Made by a program: the position numbers and the translations under genes. Of a DNA stretch of 64,000 nucleotides, positions 30,652-41,779 are shown in pieces. Source of the stretch: Pomphorhynchus laevis (lineage: Eukaryota; Acanthocephala; Palaeacanthocephala; Echinorhynchida; Pomphorhynchidae); NCBI GenBank assembly GCA_012934845.2, contig WNNJ02002241.1, positions 1 to 64,000 of the forward strand. The letters run 5' to 3'. The notes beneath the pieces were generated by a model. It was given only the letters and a program-made list of their open reading frames with translations. It made no database searches and was not told the DNA's origin. Each line of letters begins with the position of its first letter. The first letter of the stretch is position 1.

Positions 30652-31545
30652 ATATTCGTGTCTATAATATTCATCAACCTCAATAAAGTTCATTTTGACA
30701 AGAAAGCATATCTTGATTTTTTAATATTAATATAAAATATTAATCATATTATCAATCGATGCAACGAAATTTTTTTAATTGTAAATTTTAATTATAAATT
30801 CTATCGTTATACAAATATAAATTGTATAAAATATTGATGACAAGAAAGCAAATCTTGACTTATAATGTAGAATAAATTGACACGAATAAACTTTTCGTGT
30901 CAATAATATTCATCAACCTCAATAAAGTTCATTTTGACAAGAAAGCAAATCTTGATTTTTTAATATTAATATAAAATATTAATCATATTATCAATCGATG
31001 CAACGAAATTTTTTTAATTGTAAATTTTAATTATAAATTCTATCGTTATACAAATATAAATTGTATAAAATATTGATGACAAGAAAGCAAATCTTGACTT
31101 ATAATGTAGAATAAATTGACACGAATAAACTTTTCGTGTCAATAATATTCATCAACCTCAATAAAGTTCATTTTGACAAGAAAGCATATCTTGATTTTTT
31201 AATATTAATATAAAATATTAATCATATTATCAATCGATGCAACGAAATTTTTTTAATTGTAAATTTTAATTATAAATTCTATCGTTATACAAATATAAAT
31301 TGTATAAAATATTGATGACAAGAAAGCAAATCTTGACTTATAATGTAGAATAAATTGACACGAATAAACTTTTCGTGTCAATAATATTCATCAACCTCAA
31401 TAAAGTTCATTTTGACAAGAAAGCAAATCTTGATTTTTTAATATTAATATAAAATATTAATCATATTATCAATCGATGTAAAGAAATTATTTATTATAAA
31501 TTTCAATAATTAATTCTATCTATATACAAATATAAATTGTATAAA
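30652..31545. repeat. 239-bp satellite, about four units
   Basis: TTGACAAGAAAGCA recurs at 30696, 30935, 31174 and 31413, exactly 239 bp apart. Units are almost identical. Units 1 and 3 have GCATATCTTG where units 2 and 4 have GCAAATCTTG, so a two-unit block seems to have been duplicated. Each full unit contains a hairpin, TTGACACGAA with TTCGTGTCAA around 7 nt (30877-30903 in the first). The last unit decays after about 31475 into sequence like the structured repeat's tail. Confidence 0.85.
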
Positions 31546-31574
31546 ATCTTATACAATTTAAAATCTTTTCGAAT

Positions 31575-31735
31575 TTTTTGACAAAACTGGGCAATATGTT
31601 GGTGGTGGCAACAGATGATCGAAGAGCTGCCAATTTCCTCTTGCAGCGTTTAAGCTGTGCAGTGCAGTGGGGAAATGCAGCGTGCCTGTTAGAGGTCGCT
31701 CGAGACGGAAACCTTCCAACTTAAGGATACTGAAA
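31575..31735 (+). mobile_element. RLE LINE 3' fragment
   Basis: The frame RRAANFLLQRLSCAVQWGNA is the C-terminal signature of RLE LINE proteins (usually FLLQRISVAIQRGNA). It is followed by a stop after GNLPT. Only the last about 50 codons remain. Confidence 0.65.
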
Positions 31736-31844
31736 TATCACAAACTATACAATTTTATTTATTAATTAATTTAATTAATTTATTTTTATTTACAATTGAA
31801 ATTTTTTTTAAAATTGAATAATCTTTCGTTTTGTTGCTGATCCA

Positions 31845-32475
31845 ATCAATTAAACAAAATATCATTTCGATTATTGCGTTTATAGTTATTACGATGTTGT
31901 CGCAAGTATTTACCGAAATAATGCAAAAATATTTGCATAGTAAATATTTTACTATTTAAATATATATATTTACTAAACATTCACTGATATATACATTTAC
32001 TAAAATTTAGTGGATATATATATTTACAAATATAAATATTAATAAATATTAATAATATAATATTATTAATATTATAAATAATATTTATATAATAAATATT
32101 ATTAAGCATATTCAATGTTCCTCTTTGTATTGCAGTAACATATTTTGTTCGGATGATCATGGACTAAAAATGCTCATAACTCAAAATGTCGAATTATTGA
32201 ATCTTACGTGTTTTGTCGTCATTTAAAAAGTCACCACCGATCCAGCCTCTTCGAAGATTTCGCTTTTATGAGTGTTGATAAAACCAGGGTTATTTCATTT
32301 TTACAAAAAAAATTTGCACTGAACGAGCACATTATCATTTTGTGTTTGGTCAATTATTACACAATGAATACATCTCTATAAAGTTAGCTTTCGTTAATTG
32401 AATCTGATTAGGATATTATTTAGACCGTATAATACACTGAACCGATCTGGCAACGGAGCGAGCGAAGTGAGACAT
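31845..32475 (+). repeat. Duplicated module, copy 1
   Basis: From about 32273 to 32472 (AAACCAGGGTTATTTC ... GCAACGGAGCGAGCGAAGTG) it matches 32937-33120 closely. An upstream block with GATTATTGCGTTTATAGTTA near 31875 also resembles a block at 32890. The GC-rich end CGGAGCGAGCGAAGTGAG is unusual for this region. Confidence 0.65.
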
Positions 32476-32670
32476 CCCCTTATAAGAGGGTTATAACTTG
32501 TCCTTTTAAAAGAGGTAGTATAAGCCTTCTTATACTACTCCCGTTACAAAGAGGTAGTATAAGGGTCTTGAAGTATATATAGTCCCTTTATACTACCCTT
32601 GGGGTAATATAAGGGGGTAGTATAATGAGTAGTATAGGGGGTCGTATAGGGAACATTATAAGTAAGCATA
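32475..32670. repeat. GTAGTATA-rich short repeat array
   Basis: GTAGTATA or its inverse TATACTAC occurs at least seven times in under 160 bp, with one perfect hairpin GTAGTATAAG (32515-32524) and CTTATACTAC (32529-32538) around CCTT. The array starts exactly at the GC-rich end of the duplicated module. Confidence 0.7.
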
Positions 32671-32864
32671 AAAGTGATATTTTCACTAGTTAAAAATTAA
32701 ATTAGCTTTAAAAATTAATTAAATTAATTAGTCAAATTAATTAGAAAATAATTAAATTAATTAGTTTTTCACTAATTCCACTAAGTGAAATAACTATTTA
32801 GTATGTGTTCCAGATATTGCGATTTTCATTCAATTTTTGGGGTTTTTCGATAAGTTTTGTCAGT

Positions 32865-33215
32865 ATTGCAATATTAACTATCATATCTATTATTGCGGAT
32901 TCAGTTATAGCGATGTTTTTGTTGCCAGTTTTGATAAAACCAGGGTTATTTCATTTTTACATAAAAATTTGCACTGAACTCGCACATTCTCATTTCGTAT
33001 TTGGTCAATCATTACACTATGAATACATCTCTATAAAGTTAGCTTTCGTAAATTGAATCTGATTATGATATTATTTAGTCCGTATAATACAGTGAACCGA
33101 TCTGGCAACGGAGCGAGCGAAGTGAGGCAATAATTAACATTAACTATCATATCTATTATTGCGGTTTCAGTTATAGCAATGTTTTTGTTGCTAGTATTAA
33201 CCGGAATAGGCGAAT
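32865..33215 (+). repeat. Duplicated module, copies 2 and 3 (partial)
   Basis: ATTATTGCGGATTCAGTTATAGCGATG...AAACCAGGG...CGGAGCGAGCGAAGTGAGGC (to about 33125) is followed directly by a third start (ATTATTGCGGTTTCAGTTAT at about 33155). The 83-codon plus-strand ORF here overlaps the module and shows no family match. Confidence 0.65.
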
Positions 33216-33244
33216 AGCTTATTAATTAACAATTTCAATTACAT

Positions 33245-33520
33245 ATTACACTTGAGAGTTAGATGGGCCCTGAAATGGGCCCAGCATCTATTATTAAAAG
33301 TGAGTTCTCAGGTGCGCCTTTGGTGCACCTGGGCAATATTGGGATTAGTCTGCTTTTCAAGAGGACGTCCCTCGGGACATAGACCAAGATTTCTCAAGCT
33401 CCTCATATCGAAGACGTCTCTCGGAACAAATACCAATATTTCTGAAGCTTATCATATCGAGACTATCGTCCACCGTGTGCTACGTTTGGGCTCTCAGGAG
33501 TGTGGCAGACTATGAATGGC
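33245..33520 (+). mobile_element. 3' fragment of the Jockey/I/R1-group LINE
   Basis: RWALKWAQHLLLK and TWAILGLVCF match RWALKRAQHLLLK and TWAISGLVFF of the copy at 58180-58290. It is 5'-truncated inside the post-RT region. Confidence 0.75.
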
Positions 33521-33744
33521 TCACTCGGAAAGCGTCGCGTTAGTGATTGCTGGTGGTGCCTGATTCCGCCTCTGCAATATAAAATACTCATCGTTTATAC
33601 CGAGGATTGATCAGTAAACTGTACATTATACTATGCTAAATTGTTTTGCTTTCTTCAATTTGTGCATGTTATTAGTTATTATTAAGAAATGATTTACTAT
33701 TACATTAACACATCAAATGCATGAATAAACATGTACAATATGGT

Positions 33745-33750
33745 TTTATT
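33745..33750 (-). promoter_or_regulatory. Poly(A) signal AATAAA of the helicase gene
   Basis: AATAAA on the minus strand begins 15 nt after the TAA stop at 33765, a very short 3' UTR distance. Confidence 0.6.
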
Positions 33751-33764
33751 TACAACACAAACAT

Positions 33765-35771
33765 TTAATTTTCGTTTAATTCCCTTTCGGTTCCATACGA
33801 AAAATAATTTGGTACTATTTCATTAAACCACTTTACATCACGGACAAGTGATACTTCAAACATTATGTTATCTTCGCTAAGAGTGTGGTAAACTAGATAT
33901 TGAGGCAAGGGTTCCATTCCGTAGAAAACAGAGTGTCTGTGAATATGATAACGGTTCTGATTTGTGCGATCTATTAGAGATTCATACTCACCACCGGGGT
34001 TTGGCTCCGACTGCTTGTGGCTAAGCATTACAGCATTTTGAAAAAGACCGCTTATCAGACATCGAAGAATAATATCGGTAGATGAAAATACTTCGGACAA
34101 ATTCGATTTGGTAAAATTGAAATATTTTTCTATCTGTTTACGAATTCGCTGAGCTCTACGAAGTGCGTCGAAATTTAGCCCATGTTTTGAACAAAAATTA
34201 GCCAATTCATTACCAGCACAATTTCTGAAGCTTCTTACAGCGTTAAGCAAACTGATAATGTCCCCTTCTTTAGCGCCAAATAATCGTAGTTTTTTCATTC
34301 TGCTTGTAAATACATCACGGACTTGGAAAGCGCTTACAATATCCAGCATCTCATCGAGACAGCCCATCTCTTCAGCCTTAAACAGCATACTTGAGTATTT
34401 ACAATCCAAAGGCAATTCAACTGCTCGATAACCGTACAGCTCAGTTAATTTGCCAGTTTCCGAATCGATGAAATTCATTGCCAGCAACGTGTCCAAAGCA
34501 GATAATATTGATTGAACACTCGGCTGAGATGGTAAATCAAAACGCACCAGATTATCAATACCAATAGCAAGAAGTCTCATTAAATAGCCTGTAAGATCAA
34601 CTCGCCTTATTTCAGGTTCTGGATATTGTTTCAAATCGGCATCTTTTGGATATATGCGAAAGCACTCTCCAGATTTAAGACGTCCTGCCCGTCCAGTTCT
34701 CTGATCAGCCTCTTGCCATGTTATCGGTACAGTTATTAATGATTCTGAATTTGCATTTCTATAGTTTTTGCATTTAATTCGTGTAAAACCAGCGTCAACT
34801 ACAAACACTACATCTGGAATTGTTAAAGATGTTTCTGCAATTGAAGTTGCCAATATAATCTTTCTCGTATACTGCGCTGACCGTCTGAACGCTTGAATTT
34901 TTCTAGAATGTGGCAAAGCAGCGTACAAAGGAATTATTGTAAGTTTCTTTCCTTTGTTAAGAGGAACATAATCCAAAAGTAAAGATTCAACCTGGGATAT
35001 TTCGGCTTTTCCAGGTAGAAAACAAAGCACGGCACCTGTGTCAAATTTCTTACTTTCATGTATATGCACAATTGTTTGATAACACGCCTTTATATAATCG
35101 GGAACGGGATTTTTTATGTGAAAAATAGATACGGGGTACTGACGACCAGGAACAGTAAGTACTGCTAAATTAGATCCGAAAAAATTCTTTATATGATCGA
35201 CGTCTGGGGTGGCGCTAGCCAATAAAATTCGAAAATCAGAACGCTGGAGCACAACCTTTTTCAGTAATGCCAATGCTACATCCATGTCTACTGAACGCTC
35301 GTGGATCTCATCTAACATAACTACTTGGTATCTTTCCAGCAAGGGATCAAACAAAAATGTTCTCAACAGAAGACCAACAGTGGTGAAAATTAATCTGGTT
35401 TCTTCACTAATGCACTCTTCGTAGCGGATTACGTAGCCAACTTCGGGACCACCGAGTTTGCAGTCTTTTTGAGAAGATATATAACTGGCCAGGTTTACTG
35501 CAGCTAGCCGACGAGGCTCACTAACACATACGCCTACCCAAACAGGGTCGTTCAACATAAACTGAGGCAAAAGTGTACTTTTACCAGAACCTGTTTCTCC
35601 TATAACTAGTAAAACCTGATTTTCTGATATTATCTTCGAAAACTGTGATCTACACGCACCAATAGGAAGTTCGTCGTTCTCTGTACCATGAGCATAAAAG
35701 TGTTCGTCGCTTTTCTCTTCAAGCAGCTTTGATGGTCGATCGATGTGAAGAGCTAATGATCGTTGACTCAT
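33765..35771 (-). CDS. DHX35-like DEAH/RHA RNA helicase
   Basis: An uninterrupted 668-codon gene. Motif I is GETGSGKST (58-66), motif II is DEIH (154-157, in place of DEAH), motif III is SAT (186-188) and motif VI is QRTGRAGR (about 350). Helicase, winged-helix/HA2 and OB-fold regions follow in the usual order. PVPDYIKACYQTIVHIHE and GIDNLVRFDLPSQPSVQS match DHX35 best (PVPDYIKSTVETVVKIHQ, GIDNVLRFHFMSPPPAQS), and its length is near DHX35's about 700. These ATP-driven helicases remodel RNA-protein complexes in the nucleus; DHX35 has been found in spliceosomes. No intron is present, in contrast to the SGSM-like gene. No poly(A) tract or flanking duplication was seen, so a recent retrocopy is not shown. 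DHX33 or DHX40-type are less likely alternatives. Confidence 0.85.
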   Translation of the reverse strand: MSQRSLALHIDRPSKLLEEKSDEHFYAHGTENDELPIGACRSQFSKIISENQVLLVIGETGSGKSTLLPQFMLNDPVWVGVCVSEPRRLAAVNLASYISSQKDCKLGGPEVGYVIRYEECISEETRLIFTTVGLLLRTFLFDPLLERYQVVMLDEIHERSVDMDVALALLKKVVLQRSDFRILLASATPDVDHIKNFFGSNLAVLTVPGRQYPVSIFHIKNPVPDYIKACYQTIVHIHESKKFDTGAVLCFLPGKAEISQVESLLLDYVPLNKGKKLTIIPLYAALPHSRKIQAFRRSAQYTRKIILATSIAETSLTIPDVVFVVDAGFTRIKCKNYRNANSESLITVPITWQEADQRTGRAGRLKSGECFRIYPKDADLKQYPEPEIRRVDLTGYLMRLLAIGIDNLVRFDLPSQPSVQSILSALDTLLAMNFIDSETGKLTELYGYRAVELPLDCKYSSMLFKAEEMGCLDEMLDIVSAFQVRDVFTSRMKKLRLFGAKEGDIISLLNAVRSFRNCAGNELANFCSKHGLNFDALRRAQRIRKQIEKYFNFTKSNLSEVFSSTDIILRCLISGLFQNAVMLSHKQSEPNPGGEYESLIDRTNQNRYHIHRHSVFYGMEPLPQYLVYHTLSEDNIMFEVSLVRDVKWFNEIVPNYFSYGTERELNEN

Positions 35772-36397
35772 TTCTCTATAAAAACTTTGTTTAACTATTT
35801 TTTATTTGACAAAAATTTACAAGAGATTATTTCAATACTAAAATAAACTCTGTTTCAATTGTCATTTCTCTTTGGTCTATTTTAATTACAAAAAATACTG
35901 ATAAAATTATAATTAAAAATATTTCGAAATATAAGTGTTTAACATATTTCGGAACCAGAAAAGCCTTATTTGTAAAATATTATCAAACGTGTACTTTGTA
36001 ATATCAGCATTATGACATTTCTTAAGAGTACTGTCATTGTATGCGTATGAATAATAACAAATATTCTAATGTTCAATATTTTATTAATCTATTTGTACTA
36101 AAGAACACTCCCATGTTCTTTAGTACAATTCAGGTATTCGGAAATTTTGGAAAGGAAATATACTTTGGTTCTGCTGTTGTTATGGGATAAAGAAAATAAC
36201 CAACAGTCATCGAAAACAATGAATTATTCAAATTTTTAACTTTTATCTTTTAATATTGTTTTGCAACAAATGTATTTATATTTTATGTACTTATTTTTTA
36301 ATATTTTTATTTTATTAAAATATTTATTAAATAAAAAATGTTTTTTTATTTAATTTATTTTTTATAATAAATAATATATATATTAAATGATCAATTT
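35772..36397. other. 5' flank of the helicase gene
   Basis: AT-rich with no gene. It contains a strong hairpin at 36093-36128, about 320 bp upstream of the helicase start codon. No promoter motif could be assigned. Confidence 0.5.
36093..36128. repeat. Hairpin, 15-bp stem, 6-nt loop
   Basis: TTGTACTAAAGAACA pairs perfectly with TGTTCTTTAGTACAA around CTCCCA. Confidence 0.9.
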
Positions 36398-37610
36398 TTA
36401 TGAATTGCATATCTCAGGATCGTCCATGCACTCCCACAAGCAGGCCGCGTTGTTCCGCAGGATTAAGGCGCTGATCCTCTGCATTAGAAATGAAAAGGCG
36501 CGTACATCGTCGGCTTGTCTAACCAAACATCGATCGAGTTCCTGTAGAAAGTTAAGATAACTAGTCCCACCGTTCCTAGTGCCTCGATGACTATCGGGGG
36601 TAAATATGTGCTGGCAAGGGTTCAAATTCACATATTGTCGGTTCCTGCCACCTTTGCGACAAGTCTAGCGCCATGAACAGCCAAGTATAGGTTGTTTGAG
36701 CCAAGTTATTCGGACACGTAAAGTCCCAGGCGATGCACAATCTGTGTTTCCAATCGACAAGAGTACCGCCGTCTGGTCACTTGCCGACGTGTTCAAGACG
36801 GGATGGTATATCTGCAGCCATTTAACTTCTTCGAATGATACTGTTGACCTCCGTGTAACTGGGCATGTCGGCTTAGTTAATACCAGCAATTTAGATCGTT
36901 AGTAGCTGCGCTATCGCAAACGATCCAACACCTACACCGAAATTGCCGGCAGACGTCGACACCGAGTCTCATATCCACCGCAGCGATATCAGAAAAGTCG
37001 TTTAACTTCGTTCTCACTGCGGATATGGACAATGGTCGAAGATAATTGCCAAAATGGTTTGTGACAACGGCAAAAAAAACCGAGCTTTCGACTTTGCGGA
37101 TGATACCCCATCCAATAACAACCGGAAGCATGATGTATGTACTGGCGTGGACAACTATTTCTGAGATGTTAATTCTTGTGGAAAATCAGGCCCATACAAG
37201 GACAACCATTCCGATACGGCAGCTGTGAAAAGTTGGCTATTACAGCCTGAAACGGTGCTCAGATCCGGACGGAGTATTCTTTTTACCAGGTTGTTTGTGA
37301 ATGCGGTGGAAGCACAGTAGGATGGAATCGCGACGTCATGGCACTAGTGAAAATGAGGCCGCCTACGTCGATTGGGAGCGTTGCCTGACGCGATGCTTCT
37401 TCGCCCAGGATCAGTGCAGAGTCGAGGACAAAAGACTCTTCAGCTTGTCGTCGTAAAATGCGATAAGCGGGCTACGAAAACACGGCGAAGTTCGTAATAG
37501 GTATTGAATCTTGAAAATGGTTACTGATCGTGTCAGTAAAAAGATTGCGTCCTGTTTAGCAAGCCTACCCACTCGACTGCCGGCTAGCTTCATCTGCAAC
37601 AAGTCTTCGT
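36398..37610 (-). mobile_element. RLE LINE, RT thumb to endonuclease, decayed
   Basis: Minus-strand frames give FLLTRSVTIFKIQYLLRTSP (post-RT signature), VDMRLGVDVC (start of the Cys-rich knuckle region), PDGGTLVDW...AWDFTCPNNLAQ (endonuclease core) and FLMQRISALILRNNAACL (C-terminal signature). Several frames and stops are involved. It differs clearly from the element at 2261-7171. Confidence 0.7.
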
Positions 37611-38029
37611 AATAACCAAAGCAAATTCAATTATATAAAAAGAATTTAATTTATTTATTTTATATATATTAAAATAAAAAATATGTAAAACTTTTACAGA
37701 AAACAAGATTTACAAATTCTATTAAATTTAGAGAAAAATTTAATGAAATTAATAACATTCTGATGCTATACATACCGAAACATATTTGCAAATAAGTTAA
37801 TAAATAATATCTAATTTCATTTGATTATTTCTAAAAATGTTATTTAATGTAATTTAGACATTAAAATATAATATTTTACTTTAAATAAGTACTTACGCTT
37901 TGATAATTTATAACAAATCAATATGTAATATAATATTTAAAAACTGATAAATTATTGTTATTAGATGAAATAGTGTAAATTTTAAAATATTTTGATTAAA
38001 TTTTAATTAGTTACTGTTGGGTCGCTAGG
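37611..38029. other. AT-rich spacer
   Basis: No gene or repeat recognised. It separates two LINE relics in opposite orientation. Confidence 0.5.
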
Positions 38030-38190
38030 TGCTAGTCGAGTAAGTATTAAACTGACACCTATTGCCAATTAGCCTCTTCGTGGAGTAGCCCGGGCAACGG
38101 ATGTTCGACATTCGTCGATCAACGGCTAAATAATTGGCCGGCTTGCATCAGCCGTTGATATGGCTTTTATTTGACTATCTCAGATCCCTC

Positions 38191-38464
38191 CGATGACTCC
38201 AACGGCGGATTAGACAATGGCCGAAAAGGCGGAAGAGAGTTACGGAAGCTTGTATCCTTTACAGTAGCGATGATAGATCATCAAAGGATATTAGGAACGG
38301 GATATAGTCGAACAAACAAAATCATTACGATGACTCCAACGGCAGATTAAACAATGGACGAAAAGGCGGAAGAGAATCTCGAAGACCTGTCTCTTTACAG
38401 TAGCAATGTTGGATCATCAAAGGATATCCGCAATGGGAGATAACCGAACAAACAAACGAAGACA
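38191..38464 (+). repeat. 137-bp tandem duplication in the LINE 5' region
   Basis: CGATGACTCCAACGGC-GATTA...GAAAAGGCGGAAGAGA...TCATCAAAGGATAT occurs at 38191 and 38328. Copies differ by roughly 15% by eye. Repeated 5' units may carry the element's promoter. Confidence 0.7.
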
Positions 38465-38686
38465 ATGAAAATGGCAAGAAAGAAATTTATAAAATATAAA
38501 TCAAATGCAAAGAACAATGGTCAACTCACCACTGACCGGAGGAGTTATCATTGTCGGGTGCCGTGTGACCAGGCAGTCGTACGGGAACAGCGAAAGAGGC
38601 ATCAACATCCGAAGCAGACTAGCCTTCATGTACGAACGTAGAATGTCATCTCGCCAGCGGGGAAGGAACCAGAATTAGTTGGAGGG

Positions 38687-39360
38687 ATGGTTCGCTTCGG
38701 TCTAGAAATAGTCGGAGTTACTTATCTTCATTATTCTTTAACTAAAACTAAACTTTTGGATCAAGGTTGGACCTTGAACTATTCGGGAGTTACCAACGTA
38801 AAGCGACGACAGGCGGGTGTAGGGATACTTACAAGTCCCCGGATGTCGTTCGTGGTAGAGAGGTTTAATCCAGTGAACGAAAGATTATCGTCTTTGAGAC
38901 TTATAGTCAAAGTGGGAAAGGACATAACTGTTGTGTGTGCGTATGCTCCCAACATTATCTCGGAATACACAACCTTCTAAGGAAGTTCTTCAGGCTCTGC
39001 TCGATAGTACTCCTGTTTGAGATTCCCTCGTTCCTTTGAGTAACTTCAGTTCTAATGCTGGTAGCGACAGTAGCACTTGGAAGGGAGTCTTGAGGAGGAA
39101 CGAACACTAATCTAAATGCGAGTGGTGTTGAATTATTGTACTTTTGTTCGTGTAACAATTTGTGCATAACCAACACCATGTTTGAACATAAGAAGATCCA
39201 TAGATGCACATGGCATTAAGATTCACTCAGTCAAAGATCAATGATCGATTTTGTAATCGTTTCATCTGATCTGCGACATTATGTTCTGGATACAAGTGTG
39301 AAGAGAGGGGTTGATCTGTTAACCGATCACTACCTTGTAGTTAGTAAACTTCGATGGCAG
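38687..39360 (+). pseudogene. RTE-like endonuclease domain relic
   Basis: RRQAGVGILTSPRMSFVV, LRLIVKVGKDITVVCAYAPN, NTMFEHKKIHRCTWH and MIDFVIVSSDLRHYVLD...LTDHYLVV correspond in order to the endonuclease of RTE LINEs, including the final T-D-H. At least two frame changes lie between 38980 and 39240. Confidence 0.75.
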
Positions 39361-39684
39361 GACCGGATGCTAGACAAGCCTTGTAAACCCAAACGTTGTG
39401 TGAGGGCGTGCTTGGAGCGTCTAGCAGATGTTTCTGTCAAAGAACGTTTTTCTGGCTACATCCAGGAGGACTTGTCTTGGTTGCCAAAAGAGGTGAAGAG
39501 CATTGATCAAGAATGGGAGATGTTCAGATCTTCGCTTGCCAAAGCAACTGTGAAAAATTGTGGTTCGAAGGCATGATATGCTTGTCGCGGGGGAAATACT
39601 CGAACTACTTGGTGGACGCCAACAGTTAGAGATTTTGTCCCATAGAAGAAGCTTGCTTACATGGCAACTTTGTCAAATAAATAA

Positions 39685-41111
39685 GTGGAAGTTGTAGATA
39701 AGTACCGAAAAGCAAAGAGAGCGGTTGCTGAAGCGAAGAAGGTGGCTTGGGAGAAGTTTGAAAATTACTTAAAACTTGATTATAGGTCAGCTTCAAAGAT
39801 ATTCTGGAGGACGATCAGGAACATTCGTGTTGGAAAGCAGAAAACTCCTCAAACTGTCTATGACAAGAGAGGATCTATGCTGACTGACATTGAAGAAATT
39901 CTTGGTTGTTGGAATGAGCATTTTAAGAGTCTTATTAATTCGATGGATATGCCTTCTCTAGTAGAAGTGGAGCCTTTAGAACCAACGAAAGAGCTTATCT
40001 CTTTTGAAGTGGTCATTGCTGTAGTTAAAAAACCTCGTAATGGCAAGTCTTCTGGAGTAGACGAGATTCGACCTGAAGCTTTAAAGGCTCTGGACGTTGT
40101 TGGCATGAAGTGGCTACCACGGATCTTCAATACTGCATTGAAGTCGGGCAAGGTTCCAAGTGAGTGGCGAACTGGGTGATGTTGCCGATCTTTAAGAAAG
40201 GTAAGCGAAGAGTGATGGTTTCTTCGGCATAACTCTTCTTAGCCAAACTGGAAAGCTATTTGCTAAAATTCTTGAGTAAAGGTTACGGCCTATAGTTGAG
40301 GGAGAGTTGCAAGATGAAAAATGCGGCTTTAGTTCAGGTCGTGGAACTACGGATCAGCTCTTTACTTTCTCAACTATCCTTGAACGGTCTATGGAGTTCG
40401 CTCAACCTGGCTACATACGCTTTGTAGATTTGGAGAAGGCGTTTAACCGAGTTCAGCGAGAGATATTCTGGGAGGTACTAAGGGAGTATGGAATACCACA
40501 CTATCTTCGGGTAGCTGTTGCTTCTCTGTATTAACAAAGTATGAGTTGTGTTCGTGTTCTAGGTAGGAAGTCTGAATCATTTCCAGTAGGCGTTGGGCTA
40601 CGTCAGGGTTGTCCTTTGTCTCCACTTTTGTTCCTTGTTTACATGGACAAACTTTTGAGCCGGGCTGCTCTGACGGATGTTGGTTTTCAGTTCGGTTTCA
40701 TCAGGATACCATCTCTGCTTTTTGCAGATGACGTTGTTATGTTGGCTTCTTGTCCTGATAACTTACAATGCCTAATAGATCGATTCACGATGGGAGGCCA
40801 AGCCTTAGAAATGTTGGTTAGTACCTTCAAGACTGTCTCTATGTGTTCGTATCGGATTCAGGTGCCAATCTCAATCCGGATTGGGTGAAAATGTGCTTCT
40901 TTGTGTAGATGATTTCAAGTATATTGCGATATTGTTCTCGAGGGACGTCAGGAACATTAATGAGATTGAGAAGCGGATTTGCGCAGCTAACTCAGCAATA
41001 TGTTCTTTGTACAGGTCCGTCGTGGTGAATCGAGAGTTAAGTCTTTGGGCGAAGCTTTCAGTTTACCATGCAATCTTCGTTACTATCTTAACCTATGGTT
41101 ATGAGCTCTGA
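39685..41111 (+). pseudogene. RTE-like reverse transcriptase relic
   Basis: KKPRNGKSSGVDEIRPEALK, motif A FVDLEKAFNRV, motif B VGLRQGCPLSPLLFLVYMDK and motif C LLFADDVVML (F-A-D-D) are present in order, followed by DFKYIAILFSRD and SLYRSVVVNRELSLWAKLSV. The frame is broken at about 40180-40310, by a TAA at about 40532-40534 within the RT, and near 40888. Confidence 0.8.
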
Positions 41112-41779
41112 GATGACCGAAAGGATAATATATCGGATACAGGTGACCGAAATCAAGTTTTTCGCCTTGTGGCCGGTCTTAGTCTTAGAGATTAGGTTAG
41201 GAATTCGGTCATCCTGGATAGACTCGGACTAAAGTCGCTGCTTCTCCACATCGAAGAAAGTCAGCTGAGATAGCCAGGACACGTTCTGAGGATGTCTAGG
41301 GATCGCCTTCCTCGAAAGGGTTTTCCAGGCCGGACTCTCTGAAAAGAGACATCGATGTAGACGTTGATACAGGTGGAGAGATCAAATCTCGAAACTGGCC
41401 GAAAACCGCCTCGGACTATCTGAGAGAACTCTGGTCTGTCGCCCAGGATCGCGATGTCTAGAGTAGTTTGGTTCGTCCCCTGCCTCCAGACCCGACACCC
41501 GGACCAGTGGTTGACAGTAAAAATCTTGTATATTATTTGTTTTTTTTTCTTGTCAAGAAATTGTTGTTGTTAGTTATTGATGAAATGGTACGAATAAAAA
41601 ATAAAAAAATAACTTCTTCCATTAATCAATAATTAATAAACCGATAAGTAAGCGATCGTTTGCTAACTTAAATTTTAATTAATAAATTTAATTTTTTACT
41701 ATCTTAATTAAATTACATGGTATATTATCTATTAATTTTTTAATTGTTATTATTTATAATATTATAAAATTAAATTGCT

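Larger units (their letters stand above)
38030..41600 (+). mobile_element. RTE-clade (Rex3-like) LINE, near full length
   Basis: GC-richer sequence begins at about 38030 and ends near 41590 in an AT-rich tail. Order: 5' region with a 137-bp tandem duplication, apurinic-like endonuclease, RT, then the long C-terminal region ending with a diagnostic block (SLWAKLSVYHAIFVTILTYG, FRLVAGLSLRD, LLLHIEESQLR). The match to Rex3/RTE proteins is collinear. There are many frame changes and stops, so it is inactive. Confidence 0.8.
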
